The notes under the pieces are model-generated. The model had not been told where the DNA came from, did not search any database, and was given only the letters and a program-made list of their open reading frames with translations. A DNA stretch of 64,000 bases from Spirodela intermedia. Taxonomy: Eukaryota; Streptophyta; Magnoliopsida; Alismatales; Araceae. The position numbers and the translations under genes were made by a program. This document shows, one piece after another, positions 1 through 11,722 of this stretch (position 1 is the stretch's first letter; the number at the start of each line of letters is the position of its first letter). The stretch spans positions 4,114,001 to 4,178,000 of the forward strand of contig LR746271.1 of assembly GCA_902729315.2 (NCBI GenBank), written 5' to 3'.

Positions 1-600
1 CTCCTACACCCTTACTTTCCTTTTTCATAAATTTAAAATATATTTTCTTTCCATTGCTTAGTCTAAAAATCATAAAAAAATATATTCTTTGTAAACAAAT
101 TCTAAAATATTACCTAATATTTTATTATATCCTTGTGATTGAGGTGAAAAATCTTTACTATTTTAGAACTTTTATTGAATTATAATTGATATATTTGTTT
201 AGAAATACTTATAAATACCGAAAAATTAATATTTTCTAGTTTTATAAATATTTAACTTTATATGATTTATTACACAATGAGTAAGTCATGTCACCCATAC
301 TTTGTGCTTAGATTTTGAACTTGTTAAAATGATAATGAAGCTTTATAATATATGTGCAACATTTATGTTGACAAATCTAATGTGAGACTAATGATTTTTC
401 TATGTTTCAAGCCACTAGTATTTAACAGGTAGACCTAATGTCATGTGAACAACATGCTTTGTATAGAGTTTTTGGTTCAACAAGTAGAAAAGTTTATAAA
501 GGTAAAAAATTTATATGGTTTTCTTTTCATTTTTTAATAGTGCTGTTACACTATCATATCAATAAAATCCCATGTTAACCAAACAAAGAGTTTACTATAA
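1..600. other. AT-rich spacer, no gene seen
   Basis: This stretch is strongly AT-rich with stops in all frames. I see no coding exon, RNA gene or clear element boundary in it. Confidence 0.5.
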
Positions 601-1340
601 GCTAACATTGGTGTATGCTAAAAAATATCTTTTTATGAGACCCCATGTTCCATCTTGATATGTTCTCAAGGTGATTCCTAGAGGTGTCAGATTTTATGTA
701 TTTTCAGTTCATAGAAAGTTATAATGGTTTAGTCGTAGTTCCAAATAGCATGCCATATATAGAATTCAACATTCAAACAAAATGAAAACTCTTGCTCATT
801 AATGAAAGACAATTTAAACATCCACACATTCATTTCATATGATGAGTGCAATAATTTATTATGAAATGCATATCTCCACTTCAGAGAAATCCATTTGTTG
901 TGATGCCAACATAAGTTTATTTAATAAAAATTATTTATGCTGAATATTTACTTTTTTCAGTAATCTTTCATGCCATGTTATGCTTTAGGTACTGTACACA
1001 TATCCATTGTGCACAGGTACCGATCATACAAATGTAAGGGATGAAGAATGGAAATAATTTAGTTTCTCATCAGAAAAGCTACCTGAAAGACCTGACAACA
1101 TTATTAGGACATTTTCTACATCCTTGAAGAAAATATCTTCATAGGATGTGAAGTTTCACCCTTTACATCACTCAAGATTTATGAGCTCTTTAATAATATA
1201 AAACAAATTAGATGCAATTGTAGTTCTTGATCTTGTAGTTCTTTAACAAAACAACCACAGTGAAGAATCCAGCATGTACTTCCTTTCCCAGATAACCCAT
1301 CCAAGTATTGGTATCCTAGCCACGACTACTGCACCTTATA
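601..1340 (+). repeat. Dispersed repeat R1, left copy
   Basis: This segment aligns by eye, in the same order and orientation, with 7545-8525. Shared anchors include a block near 630 with AAAAATATCTTTT then GAGACCC, one near 825 with CATTTCATATGATGA, one near 870 with CATATCTCCACTTC, one near 1150 with GATGTGAAGTT, and one near 1211 with AGATGCAATTGTAG. The copies differ by many substitutions and indels, so the duplication is old. It carries no recognisable protein and is probably a decayed transposon or an old segmental duplicate. Confidence 0.6.
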
Positions 1341-1744
1341 TTTGAGAACACAGTCCAAATATATTGAGAATGTTGAAATATTACTTATGGAATATGTAAA
1401 TCTATTATGTGTTGCAGATAACTTTCTTTTTAACACTTTTTATTCCTTTATATAGGAAAAAATTGACGTCAAAGCTAACACAAAGGCACCAAAGAGGGAG
1501 AGAGAAACTAAGCACATCACTATCATAGAGACAAAGGAAAACACCAAAATGGTAGTTAGTTACTAGACCTTACCCCATCCATGGAAAATTCGATTTTTAT
1601 TCTTTTAATACTTTACAAAATCTAGTAAAATATACAAAGGTCATAAAAATGAAATTTCTAAAGGAATCCTACCTCAAAAACATTAAATAAGGAAACTTAT
1701 TCAAACGATGAAACAAAATATATTGAATGTCAAGCAATAAGGAA
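1341..1744. other. AT-rich spacer between repeat blocks
   Basis: No coding potential or recognisable element is visible. The segment separates two blocks (601-1340 and 1745-1935) that both recur further right in the window. Confidence 0.4.
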
Positions 1745-1935
1745 CCTATCTAGACCTGGCTCAAACTCGCTGGGATCTGGTCTCAAGCTTGTAACCTATT
1801 CATATTCAATAATCATTTTATACTTGTTACAACATGATTCAATTGGCACTTGGCTGAAATATTTGATGAGGATTGTAATTCCAAGGTTTCAGGGCCTATG
1901 TTATGACCCAAGCTTAATATCAACATGCTCAAAAT
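1745..1935 (+). repeat. Dispersed repeat R2, left copy
   Basis: This block recurs at 11530-11722 in the same orientation. The shared core includes TCTGGTCTCAAGCT, then TTGGCTGAAA, and a well-kept stretch reading GGTTTCAGGGCCTATGTTAT followed by GA. The open frame on the minus strand here is not conserved between copies, so the repeat is not read as a gene. Confidence 0.6.
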
Positions 1936-2059
1936 TTTAGTTAACTTATATAAATAACAAGACCTTTTTCCTATGAGAACGGCCCCAATGGGAACATTTG
2001 TAATAATTAGATTATTTCTGCAAATACAGTTTCTATCATGAAATTTTTTCCCCATACTA

Positions 2060-3387
2060 GATTACAAAATATAGTTTGATAGCTGATTTCCAATTCAACA
2101 GCTATTCTGCTCAAATCTTCCCCTTCCGATCCTACTCACCTCAGTCTAACATCTGCAGTGATGCCATTACTATTCTAGTTGAAAGGAAGTGTAGATTCAG
2201 TTGAATTCTTATATGAATAAGCTCAAATATTTAGAGCTCAAAAAGATAAGTGGAGAGGCTGAAATAAAATATTTTTAAATAATCTGTTAAGAACCTTTTT
2301 TAAAATGTCTTAACTTTGATAATTGATAAAATACCTGACCAAAGGAAATTGCAGATAGTGTTGTAGAAAAAGAGTCAATAGATAATAATAAATTTTGTCA
2401 TATATTAATTAATAATAAAAAAGGACAACGACAACAGAGGAAATAGGATCTCGATTATCTGACTGTAGCGTAGGACACCAACGTCTATACTAGAAAGAAG
2501 ATCTACAGCGCAGTAGCCCACAAAGCTGTGTTTATAGAAAGCGAGAGAGCCAAGTGCATGTGACTGCCGCTACCGGCGAACAGAAATTCCACATTGTAAA
2601 CACGGACAGAGGAGAAAGAATGAAAAGGATACATATTTATCAACAGTGCGAGAGGGAAAGAACCATAGATAGATTACGACGGGGGAGCAACAAAGGAGCA
2701 TTCACCAACGCCGATGCTGAAACCATGGTTCTTCAATGCACGGTGAAGACCGGCCAGGTCCCCTTTGGTAGGGAACAGTCCCTCCTCAACAAGGTACGGT
2801 AGAAGGATCTGAGCAGGCAACTGCATCCCGTCATGTAATTAACCATCGCGTACGTCGCCCCACACATTACGTAGACTGAGCAATTTCCCAGCCGCAAACG
2901 GCAAACAACACTTCAATCATAAGACTGTAACCAGTAGAAGATCAAGTTTGTGATTGTGAGGATCAGCTTTCCTACAAAGTTTTTTGTATCAACCAACCTG
3001 AAAGTTATGTTGACGAATACAGGACTCCCCAAATAACATTTGACTGCAGATTATTGCATTCTATTCATTGTTTGTCGTCCCGTTAGCCCAGCTTCTTGGT
3101 AGTTAAAATAGGAGCTCACAAGTTGACCTGTGGTCGACGATCTCGGCGATGCGATTTTTTAGAGCACAGGTGTAACAGAAAGTCAAGAGAACTGAAGCGA
3201 GAGATCATCAAAAATGCTCAAGGCGATCGGTTTGTCATCCGTCATGTTTCTCTTCCTCGGTCCTCTCCAGAAGGTTTGGGCATGTGAAGGCATATAGAGG
3301 CGTACATTGCCAGAGCAGTTGCAGAGTCTGGAAGACCATGCTCGAGAGTGTATCTCTTAGGGCAGAGGGGAAGTAGGATGGTGAACC
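2060..3387. other. Spacer with unrecognised short open frames
   Basis: 2060-2450 is AT-rich. 2450-3300 is less AT-rich and has two short plus-strand frames (2554-2802 and 3096-3287). The first ends at a GT-type donor look-alike near 2791, but neither peptide matches a family I know. The minus strand of 2690-2790 also stays open. I annotate no gene here. Confidence 0.35.
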
Positions 3388-3760
3388 TGGTAGGAGCCCG
3401 GTTTTGGAACAATAACTACATTAAATGTTCAGTAGTTTTCGATATTCAGGTGACGCACGAGAGAATAAAAAAATAAGTCGAGAGGGGTAGAAGTGATGAC
3501 TAGGTACTATAGATGACGAAAAACTGGGGATGCGACTGGACAAGCCTCTCTTAAGGAGAAGAGAACAGAGGAGATTTGACTAGAAGCTGTAGACTCAGGG
3601 ACTCCGAGGACAATCAAGAGAGAGAGACAGACAAACAAGCAAAGGATAACACAAGCACCTTGAGTGGCCCGGCACTCTGAATACTTTCTTCCTTCCATCC
3701 TGTCCCTTCTCTTATTAATATGATGTTTTTGCCCACGATGTTTTCACACCTACATTTGAT
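3388..3760 (-). repeat. Left (3') LTR of the gypsy relic, approximate
   Basis: The low-coordinate edge matches the LTR end next to the primer-binding site at 5784, ending CCTACCA on the minus strand. A TATTAATA stretch near 3715 (plus strand) could be the old LTR promoter region. The upper limit is an estimate from a TG dinucleotide near 3749 on the minus strand. The five bases outside the LTR edge read GAACC, a possible target-site duplication I could not match on the other side. Confidence 0.45.
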
Positions 3761-4289
3761 CGTGTGATCTGGAGAGCAAGAGGACATGTTGTTGAAGCTC
3801 ACGATATCCACAAAGTTGGTGCTGATTTGGTTGGAAGGATGAGGCATCGCGGAGCCGTAGATATCGGATGTGCTCTTGTAGTGGTGGTGGCCCTTGGGGG
3901 GTGGCAGGTGAAGAAAAGTGGGCCAAAGATCAGCGGATCCATCACTGCTTCCCCCTTGAAAGTGAGCTGAATAATTCCGATGAAACGCATCTCTTTAGTT
4001 ATTTTCTTGATTTCTACCTTTTGTATATGTGGCTAACTGTATGGATGCATCTTGACAGGTTCTGTTCTTGGCTGCAAATTGATGGCGTGCTCGATGGCTC
4101 TCAGAGGTGGTAAGCCTTTTGGAGGGTCAAAATCCCTATGGGTACTGATATTGAAGGAGAGAGGCAAGGTAGGACGGTGATGCTGTAGATTGTGGCTGAG
4201 TATTGAGAAGGTTGAAGAGTTCGATCATAACACCAATGCTTCAATTTAGCACGTGTTCCACAGATCGAAGTGAGACACCCAATTTAATG

Positions 4290-4640
4290 AGGTAAAGTTA
4301 TCCTTTGAGGAGAATTTTTCATTCGCCGAGCATAAATTGCATGCCAAGGAGGTGATAATCGAACTTCACTTACCCCAAAGTATGTAACCATTGAACTCCG
4401 AGGGTGATGTCAACATTGCTGAGAAAACTATCATAGATAGTGATACGTTGGAATTCTAGTTAGATTCCTTCACATATGCCTTGTCCACATAGAGAGATAC
4501 TTGTGCCGATGTTGGATGAGATACAATTATGTGTAGCACTGGAATCAATAATGATTATGATGTCGTGAATGCCTAGCCAACCTTGAACCTTCATGGTACT
4601 AGGGTTACTGAAGCCCATCACAGAATTTAGAGAGTTCTAC
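4290..4640 (-). pseudogene. Retrotransposon aspartic protease relic
   Basis: Minus-strand translation gives a stretch beginning MKVQGWLGIHDII, then IDSSATHNCIS, where intact gypsy proteases have I/L-D-S/T-G-A-T-H-N-F-I-S. It continues as DITLGVQWLHTLG, matching the D-x-I-L-G-x-x-W-L motif downstream of the active site in plant gypsy elements. The catalytic glycine of DSG/DTG is replaced by serine, and in-frame stops follow, so it cannot make active protease. Confidence 0.65.
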
Positions 4641-5745
4641 TCTTCCCATAGTGTCAGCAGGATCTATAGCTCCTCGAAAATGTGACCAGTAACATATTTT
4701 TCACCACACGAAAAACATGGCCCTTTGGCACGTCGTGCATAAACCTCTAACTCCCTAAGATTAAGGTATTGGCAAGTGCAAGGTCATCCTCGGCCTATAC
4801 CAGGAACATCAATGATTTTTGAACCGTAAGATCAAGGCTATGTCTCTGTTTAATTACTGTGATTGTTGATTGCCAAAAATGATCCTGATAATGTGTTCTA
4901 CCTTGGTGGTCGAGGAATCAGTACCTTCTGCACATTGGGCGATTTTCATGATTTCCTTGAGTCCTGTGGGCTCTAGTAGGTGTATTTCCACTCGGATATC
5001 CAGGTTAAGACCTTCAACAAAGATTTCATACAATACATCTTTAAAGAGGTCTTCTACGACTCTCAACATTAGCTCAAAGTTGTGATGATACTCTACAACT
5101 GAACCGTGTTGTTTGATATTAAAAGCTGCTCAAGTAAGGTGCCTCCTTGTGATGATCTAAATCGCTAAGGACTTACGATTTAAAATCCTGCTGTTTGAAC
5201 TCTACATATCTTCCTAAAATGGTTCATGATTTTCCATCCAGTGAAATCAAGTGAAATCAAGTACAAGCGCTTTCTTCTTGAAAATTTACGCCTGCTACAA
5301 TAAGTTTTTTTACTTCTATTAGTTCATGTATGGAGAAATATAGCTCCGCACAATATACCCAACTGTGGGGATTATATCCTAAGAAACGTTACATCTTGAG
5401 ATGTCTTCCTCCAATGATCTGGTCATGAGAGCGAAGTGGCTTGCCTTCTGACCAGATTGGGGAGAGTCCATGATCTTGCCTAGAGTGGAGAGGATTTATG
5501 TTGACCTTGCTCCTTCCTGCCAACTGATGGTGAGGAATGATTCATGAGTAGGCTCACTTCTTGTTTAAGGTCCATAGGAAATCTTTGCTCTAGGGTTTGG
5601 AGGTGCTGGTCGACTCAAGTTTCCATCTTTAGTTGGAGTACCTGACGTCTGATGAATGGTATGTGACCCAATTCCTCCTACTCCTCACCGATATCCTTCC
5701 CAGTTCCTTCAGTACAGTTCTCACCTCATTTGAGAGCCATCCGTT
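4641..5745 (-). pseudogene. Retrotransposon gag relic
   Basis: The minus strand encodes FLGYNPHSWVYCAELYF near 5330-5390, which matches the gag motif F-x-G-x-x-P-x-x-W-x-x-x-A-E-x-Y-F. Further on comes FVEGLNLDIRVEIHLLEP (5069-4854 frame), the usual F-(I/V)-x-G-L-x-x-x-I-R-x-E-V pattern. A zinc-knuckle-like CFSCGEKYVTGH lies near 4700. The parts lie in different frames with stops between them. Confidence 0.65.
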
Positions 5746-5766
5746 CACGAAATAGGGAGGTGGCTT

Positions 5767-5780
5767 TGGCTCTACTACCA
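5767..5780 (-). other. Primer-binding site (initiator Met tRNA type)
   Basis: The minus strand reads TGGTAGTAGAGCCA just inside the LTR end. Intact plant LTR elements carry TGGTATCAGAGC here, complementary to the 3' end of initiator methionine tRNA. Two or three bases have drifted. Its position, three bases inside the LTR edge and just before gag, fixes the element's orientation. Confidence 0.65.
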
Positions 5781-5839
5781 AACTGGTAGGACCCCAGTTT
5801 TCGAACAATAGCTACAGCATTGTTGAATAGCTGGACAAT

Positions 5840-7544
5840 ATCAAGCAATATATCGTCAGGTACTAATTGAGATATGCAGGATCATAGCTGGTTAATGATC
5901 AGTCCAGGCTAGGATCACAAATTTTTCATTTCCTCAGTCGCACTAAAGCCTAACTTATGGCATGTTGCTTATTTAATCGAGCTAGTGTTTACTTGAACAC
6001 TTTAAATAAGCCACAGTAAACAAACCCAGGACTGAGTCAGTTACCGAGAAGATTCAATAGAAAGCAATAAGAATTGTTATCATTCAAGGTACATTTTGAT
6101 ATCTGAAAATGACGATCTTTTGATAACGAGTCAGCTTCCTAGAAGAGTATAAATGAAGAAAAGAAATTGCCATAGTGTTAAGGAACATTTAACTGTTTGA
6201 TATTGAGAAAGTCATTGGTTTAATCTAGGTGAAATCTGAAAATATTAACTGATTTAGGATGTTTCACCAGCCTCTCAAAAATTATTCTTTCAAATATTTA
6301 TTATTTACCTTCTAGTCTGGCATCTCATAAGGTCTCCTTTAAGTTGATCACAGAAATCAAGCCCAGAAAATTGAGGTAGGCTGAGTAAACCAATTTAGTA
6401 GGTCAACATGATTGTCAAAATCTGTACCCCTTCTCATCAGCATTCTTTTATCTAGATCATGTTCGAGAACATCCTAATGATGTATGGGTATTTATACTTC
6501 TACCTAATGATCGCACCTATTCTTGAAATAATTGTTCTTTCATGCTATTTTAATTTTCTTCTATTAGAAATATGTATTGACGAATTTTTAAAAAATTATC
6601 TTTCAAAACATAATTCAATATCATTAGGTGCGATCTAGAAATTTAGATCTGCCTTCAAGTATTAGTGTAACTGTGAGAAATTTATGATCAAGTATTTTGT
6701 TTGTAATTACTTTTCAAATGAAAATTATGTGAAATACATGTAAAGTGAAAATGTTGGAATGTATAATGAAGTTCATTTTGGGTTTCAAAATTTCAACCTT
6801 TGGCATGCAATGAACAACATCCACAACAACAATAAAGTTATAAATCATGATTGTTGACTTGATCCTTAACAATCTCCTGAAAATGAACTGATGTAGTGAA
6901 GATGTTTAGAGTAATCCATTGGAGTATAAACTTGGTTGTAGAGAATAGTTTGGTGAGTAATCAAACTTTCATATCCTTATGAGTAATATTCTACTATGGA
7001 ATATGAAAATCAATGCTGAGAAGTTTATTAAGGCATAGGAGATGGACATAAATGACAACTTTATTCTTAAACACAATGACTAAACAATATAGTGTCAAAT
7101 TTTTGCATACTTAAATATTTGCATGAGTGATGGTCAATTGATTATGACATAATATGCTATATTAAAAACATATAAAGAATATTTCACAGTGTTCACACCC
7201 CAGCGTTATTTTTTGAAGGTATTAAGTTTATCTCATCATACCTAAGAAAAGGATTATCGATGATTTAGATTTAGAATATAGACATACATTCTGTATTTTT
7301 TTTAAAAGAAACATTGGGTTCATGTCGTAAGTGATCGCTGGTCCTCTATTATGTCATAAGTAAAATATAAAACATGGGTTAGAAACAATCTTCTAAATGA
7401 TATATAGAAAGGTCCTAGTCCTGCAAGTAGCTAGGTTTATAAATAGAAAACAAAATTTATATATATTTTATTATTTCATTGTTCAATCGTAGTCCTATGT
7501 TTACATATCAACCCAACACTGAATTCAATTTAACCCACTTTTTA
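5840..7544. other. AT-rich spacer, no gene seen
   Basis: There are no open frames of note. A short inverted pair (GATCGCACCT near 6505 and its complement near 6627) is visible but too short to define an element. The segment is probably decayed repeat DNA. Confidence 0.4.
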
Positions 7545-8525
7545 TGTTTAAAAATATCTTTTGTTGAGACCCGATGTTCTGTCTCAACATACTTTCAAGG
7601 CACTTTCAAAAGTTGATATGATTTCATTTATTTGTAATTCATATAGGATTATAATATTTTATTAATATTTCCATATAATGTCACATAAATAAAGAGCAAC
7701 ATATGAACCAATAAAAGCTCCTCGACACTACTGAAATGTATTTAAACACGCACACAGTCATTTCATATGATGACCAAGAAAACTTACCATGAAATCCATA
7801 TCTCCACTTCTTACAATATCTCGGGTTTTTGATAATCCATGATAAATTTACTTAATCTAACTTGTTTATACTGCTGCTTGTTCTTGGTTTGTGATCTTTT
7901 ATGCCACATTAGGTTTTATTGTTTACATGTGTCCAATTTGCTTGTTTCATAAATAATACCACGTAAGGTATTAACCATGCAATTGTGTTAATGAATGGAA
8001 AAAGAATGTCCTAAAGGCCTCACAATAACATTAGCACAATTTCAACCTCCCAGAAAGCAAAGGAGATCTTTACAAGATGTGAAGTTGGACCCTTAAAATG
8101 ACTCAAGATTTATTGAGTATATAACAATCTAACGAAAATAGATGCAATTGTAGCCCTTGATCTCGTTGATTCCACAAATAGACTACTAGCCCAAATCATT
8201 TATGATCATCATCCATTCTCTTCTTTAAAATTTGAATCACTAATTCCTTCATTCTGTGCTATTCTATACCTAGTTAATTGGGCCTGGGTTGTTGTGGGCC
8301 TCCACACCCTGATTACTTTATCATGAAATGTACCAAAGGAGGCCACTTAGACCAGAATTGCCATTATATTCGATAGCCTCACAACATAGGCATCAGCTCA
8401 TCTCAATAAAGTAGGGAAATAATTTTGAATTATAGTCAGGCTAAAGAGTGAGACATGCTTAATGTTGATATATGTTCCAAGAAAACCAATCCAACCATTG
8501 ACATACCGACCTCTACTGCTGCGAC
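7545..8525 (+). repeat. Dispersed repeat R1, right copy
   Basis: This is the second copy of the block at 601-1340, same orientation. Matches run from a GTTGAGACCCGATGTTC segment near 7562, through CATTTCATATGATGA near 7762 and CATATCTCCACTTC near 7798, to AGATGCAATTGTAG near 8140, and weakly to the CCAATCCAACCATTG segment near 8477. No protein is encoded. Confidence 0.6.
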
Positions 8526-9416
8526 TGAATACATGGTGGCAATAACTTCACTCCTTTCTGTCCCGTCTCATCTCTCATTGATGTACATATCCCTATTCAC
8601 AATCTCGTTTCAAAATTAAACAACTGTTCTGTGTACACATACAAGTATTGTCATCGTCTCTTTCTCTATCTACCTCTCATATTCTCATCCTTTCCTTCTT
8701 TAATCCAATTCAATGCTCACGTTCCTAGTAAACATCAGCTCCATTTCTTATATTTACTCTCTCTCTCTCTCTAGTAATAATTTCTCTTCCGTTAATGATA
8801 ATCATCACCGCCCTATCATAGTTTTTCTTTGTCTGATCTCAGCAGTGAGGCAATCAGCGAAGAAATAATAATTTACTGAAATTTTTTATTATTTTACATC
8901 TAGCATAAAAGACTAAAGGGAATTCCAAAGCGACACTTCACATCCTTTTATTAGAAAACTTCAGTTACCAACCGCTACTGACATGGGCCTCCCGTTCAAT
9001 GGGGAAGTGGACAAAGCTGCGGGAAACATTGACCTTGCAAGGTCAATACACCCACACCACGGATAACTTGCGAGATAAAAGAGAGAAAGAAACTTCTCAA
9101 CGAACCATGCCAGTCCCAACTAGGGGCGGTGCAGTCACCCCTCGAGTCTGCTTCTCTACGTTTGCGTGCCATCCTGCACAAGGATTCAAGATCAAATAAA
9201 ATGGATATAATTGATAGCTTGGTCTAATTTATTTAGTCTAAAATCAGTTTTATAAAAACAGTGCTTATCGTTGCAAGTCCCTAATTGACGATGCTATATG
9301 TCTTTCTAGGGGTTAACAGGCCGTGCGTGCCTTGGCCCTGGGTCTTTGTTGGCAAGGTCATGCCCTTCTCTAGGTATGAAAAAAAGCTAGAAATATGGGT
9401 CCTTGGTAAAATGCAT

Positions 9417-9484
<68 letters not shown>

Positions 9485-9728
9485 CGTGATCATGCGTCAG
9501 CTGGCCTGACCCGGTAAAGGGTTTTGCCTGGCGGACTTCTTTCTTTCTACACATTGTCGACTTCAGATGATTACTATAAGGATTTCCGGTTCCAATAACG
9601 ATTGGAGTTTCTCCGACCAACTGATACCTGGGTAAACAAAGAACTTGTCGAGACTTGATGAGACGCCGATTAAAACATTGCAGACGACAAGACGAGAGGC
9701 GATACGTAACGAACGAGAAGGTCATGCA
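8526..9728. other. Spacer downstream of the PLAC8 gene, with microsatellites
   Basis: A short (CT)n lies at 8757-8773 and a long (GA)n at 9420-9467. Open frames that cross the microsatellites encode only Ser-Leu or Arg-Glu runs. Some of the region just below 9729 must be the 3' UTR of the minus-strand PLAC8 gene. Confidence 0.45.
9420..9467. repeat. (GA)24 microsatellite
   Basis: This is a pure GA dinucleotide run on the plus strand, about 260 bp downstream of the PLAC8 gene's stop codon. Confidence 0.95.
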
Positions 9729-10376
9729 CTACTGACCAATGTTCATGTCGAAGCCACGATTCTTGAGCTCCCGGTACTCCTGACAGAGGGCGCACCCCTC
9801 GCAGCAACAGTGAACGATGAAGTCCGGGCACGGCGACTCCGGCAGCGCGTAGTGGCTCCTCAGCCTGCTCCGGTAGAAGCACGAGTATATGCAGGGGCAC
9901 CCTGTCACGAAAGCGACCAGCGTGTACAGCGCTCCGCTTGCTCCGCAGGCTGAGGAATTGGTATGGGATCAGAAAGGAGTAGCAGGGACTTCTCGATCAA
10001 GGTTTGGAATATGGAACACTCACAACTGGAGCCCCGATCAACGATCTCGGCGACCTGGCCGAAGGTAATGCAGGGGCACCAGCAAGTGATACAGCCTGAA
10101 ATAAGAACGGCTTTGAGAAACGGGTAATGATAAGATCGTCCTCCCTACTTCTCGTCTCCTTCCCTCTTTCTCCTTCTATCAATGTTACCCGCGTTAGAAG
10201 GATAAGAAGGGAAGGCGCCTACAGTTTCCAACGTCGTCGAAGCATTCACAAAGTCCGGTGGACCACTCAGCTGGCGCCGCCGCTTGGGTCTCCACATGCA
10301 GCGGCAACGGATTCACCGGGAGACCCACCGACGGCGCCGGTGGGTAGGTCTCCGCCTTTCCCCCAGGAGCCACCAT
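9729..10376 (-). CDS. PLAC8 family protein (plant cadmium resistance / cell number regulator)
   Basis: Exons on the minus strand are 10376-10223, 10095-10024 and 9949-9729, joined by GT-AG introns, for 148 residues. The protein has a proline-rich N-terminus and then [15 protein letters not shown] (39-53) with the family signature CCxxxxCPC at 52-60. This is followed by [13 protein letters not shown] and one hydrophobic segment around [14 protein letters not shown]. The family consists of small plasma-membrane proteins; Arabidopsis members limit Cd or Zn accumulation and maize CNR members restrain cell number. Which role applies here cannot be told. The ATG at 10376 is the first in frame; an upstream in-frame GTG is less likely. 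The length (about 150) is normal and all motif cysteines are present. Confidence 0.93.
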
Positions 10377-10399
10377 GGCCGATGAAATCACTCCGCGAA

Positions 10400-11529
10400 C
10401 CCCCGCGGTGGCTTTGAAGAACGAGCGAGCGAGGAAGATTTTAAACCATATTTCACGTCTGGTAGACTCCCGGAGTCATCACGCGAAAGACCGATTGATG
10501 CAACTCTTTCAACGCGAAATATTAGCCACTCGTAGGTCAACGAAGCCAAAAAAGAGTCAACTCTATTATCTAACGACATATAAATGGGACCCCCCACATT
10601 TGCTTCACGTCATATAATTCTCAGCGGCTTCCTGTGGCGTCACATCTCATGATGCCTTCAAGTTGCTGGCCACCTCTACAAAGATATTTCATTCGTCTAC
10701 TCTTCCGAGAAAATTTCACATCTACAGAGATATTTCTAGGGCTTTCACTCCCTAGAAAACTCTGTAAATTAAGAAAAACGATCGTCGTTACACAAGTTCT
10801 GCTAAAACTTGAAAATCAGAAATAGCCTTGCGTTAACCACCGTTAACATACTCCCCACCTAGTCGTACCTAACGTCGATTAGGAAATCGAAATTACTCCT
10901 TCCAATCCTTAGCCGTTTTCCAACTTGGACGACCTATCCATGACCATCACTGAAGCCCACTTTGAGGAACAGATCGAGCTATATTAGGCCCTCTTCTAAG
11001 GAAGGTCGACGGATAAAAGCTCGCCCAATGGAGCCCGTTTCATTGGTGAATCGGGCCTGGCCCAAGCGCACTTTCTTCAAGGATTCACCCGTGCGACAGC
11101 TCTGCGGAGATTTGAAGGAGTTTGCGGATTTTTTTGGATATTACTTTTTTTTTTTAAATCTTGACTAAGCCATTATCATTACAACGTTCCGCAGCAGATG
11201 TAAGATATTTGTTCCTGTTGATTATACCTCAGACTTCAAAACATTGGATCTTTTGAACCTATTTCTCTTCACTGCTAAATTTTGGTTACTTAAATCTAAT
11301 AACATTTTTTTACTAAAAATGTAGATTTTCATACTGAGAATATCGAGTCAATTCACAATTTTACTTTTACCCTCTAAAAGAAATTCTTTTTTGTACCATA
11401 AATTACATTTTCTCTTTTGTTGCTTGGCTTTCCTCACATGAGAGAAAATAATAAGTTAAAATATACACTAAGGCCCCATCTCCATACCTCTAACTCTACT
11501 AGACGCATGCATATCGAGGGTTGGGCTGA
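10400..11529. other. Spacer upstream of the PLAC8 gene
   Basis: This is the promoter side of the minus-strand PLAC8 gene. A TTTAAAAT stretch on the minus strand near 10437-10444 could serve as a TATA element, but it lies only about 65 bp from the ATG and the support is weak. Short plus-strand open frames are not convincing genes. Confidence 0.35.
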
Positions 11530-11722
11530 ACCAATCTACACCTGGACAAGACTTGATGGGTTCTGGTCTCAAGCTCCAAACCCTTTCATACACAATAACC
11601 GTCATACACACTTTGTTGCAAGATGATCCATATTGGTCCATCTTTGTCGATTGGTGATTGGCTGAAAATATTTGGATGACGGCTGTAATTGAGAGGTTTC
11701 AGGGCCTATGTTATGAGCTATG
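11530..11722 (+). repeat. Dispersed repeat R2, right copy
   Basis: This is the second copy of the block at 1745-1935, same orientation, sharing TCTGGTCTCAAGCT and the GGTTTCAGGGCCTATGTTAT core. It lies about 3 kb right of the R1 copy ending at 8525, whereas the left R1 and R2 copies are only 0.4 kb apart. Confidence 0.6.

Larger units (their letters stand above)
3388..5835 (-). mobile_element. Truncated Ty3/gypsy LTR retrotransposon relic
   Basis: The minus strand reads, in retrotransposon order: an LTR end at 5784, a primer-binding site, a decayed gag, a zinc-knuckle-like stretch, a decayed aspartic protease, then a second LTR end at 3388. Both LTR ends begin (plus strand) TGGTAGGA/CCCC or GCCC-GTTTT and share about 45 bp before diverging. 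Reverse transcriptase, RNase H and integrase are missing, so the copy lost most of pol. Stop codons and frameshifts interrupt every coding part. The outer limit of the right LTR is not clear; the end given is where similarity to the left LTR fades. Confidence 0.7.
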
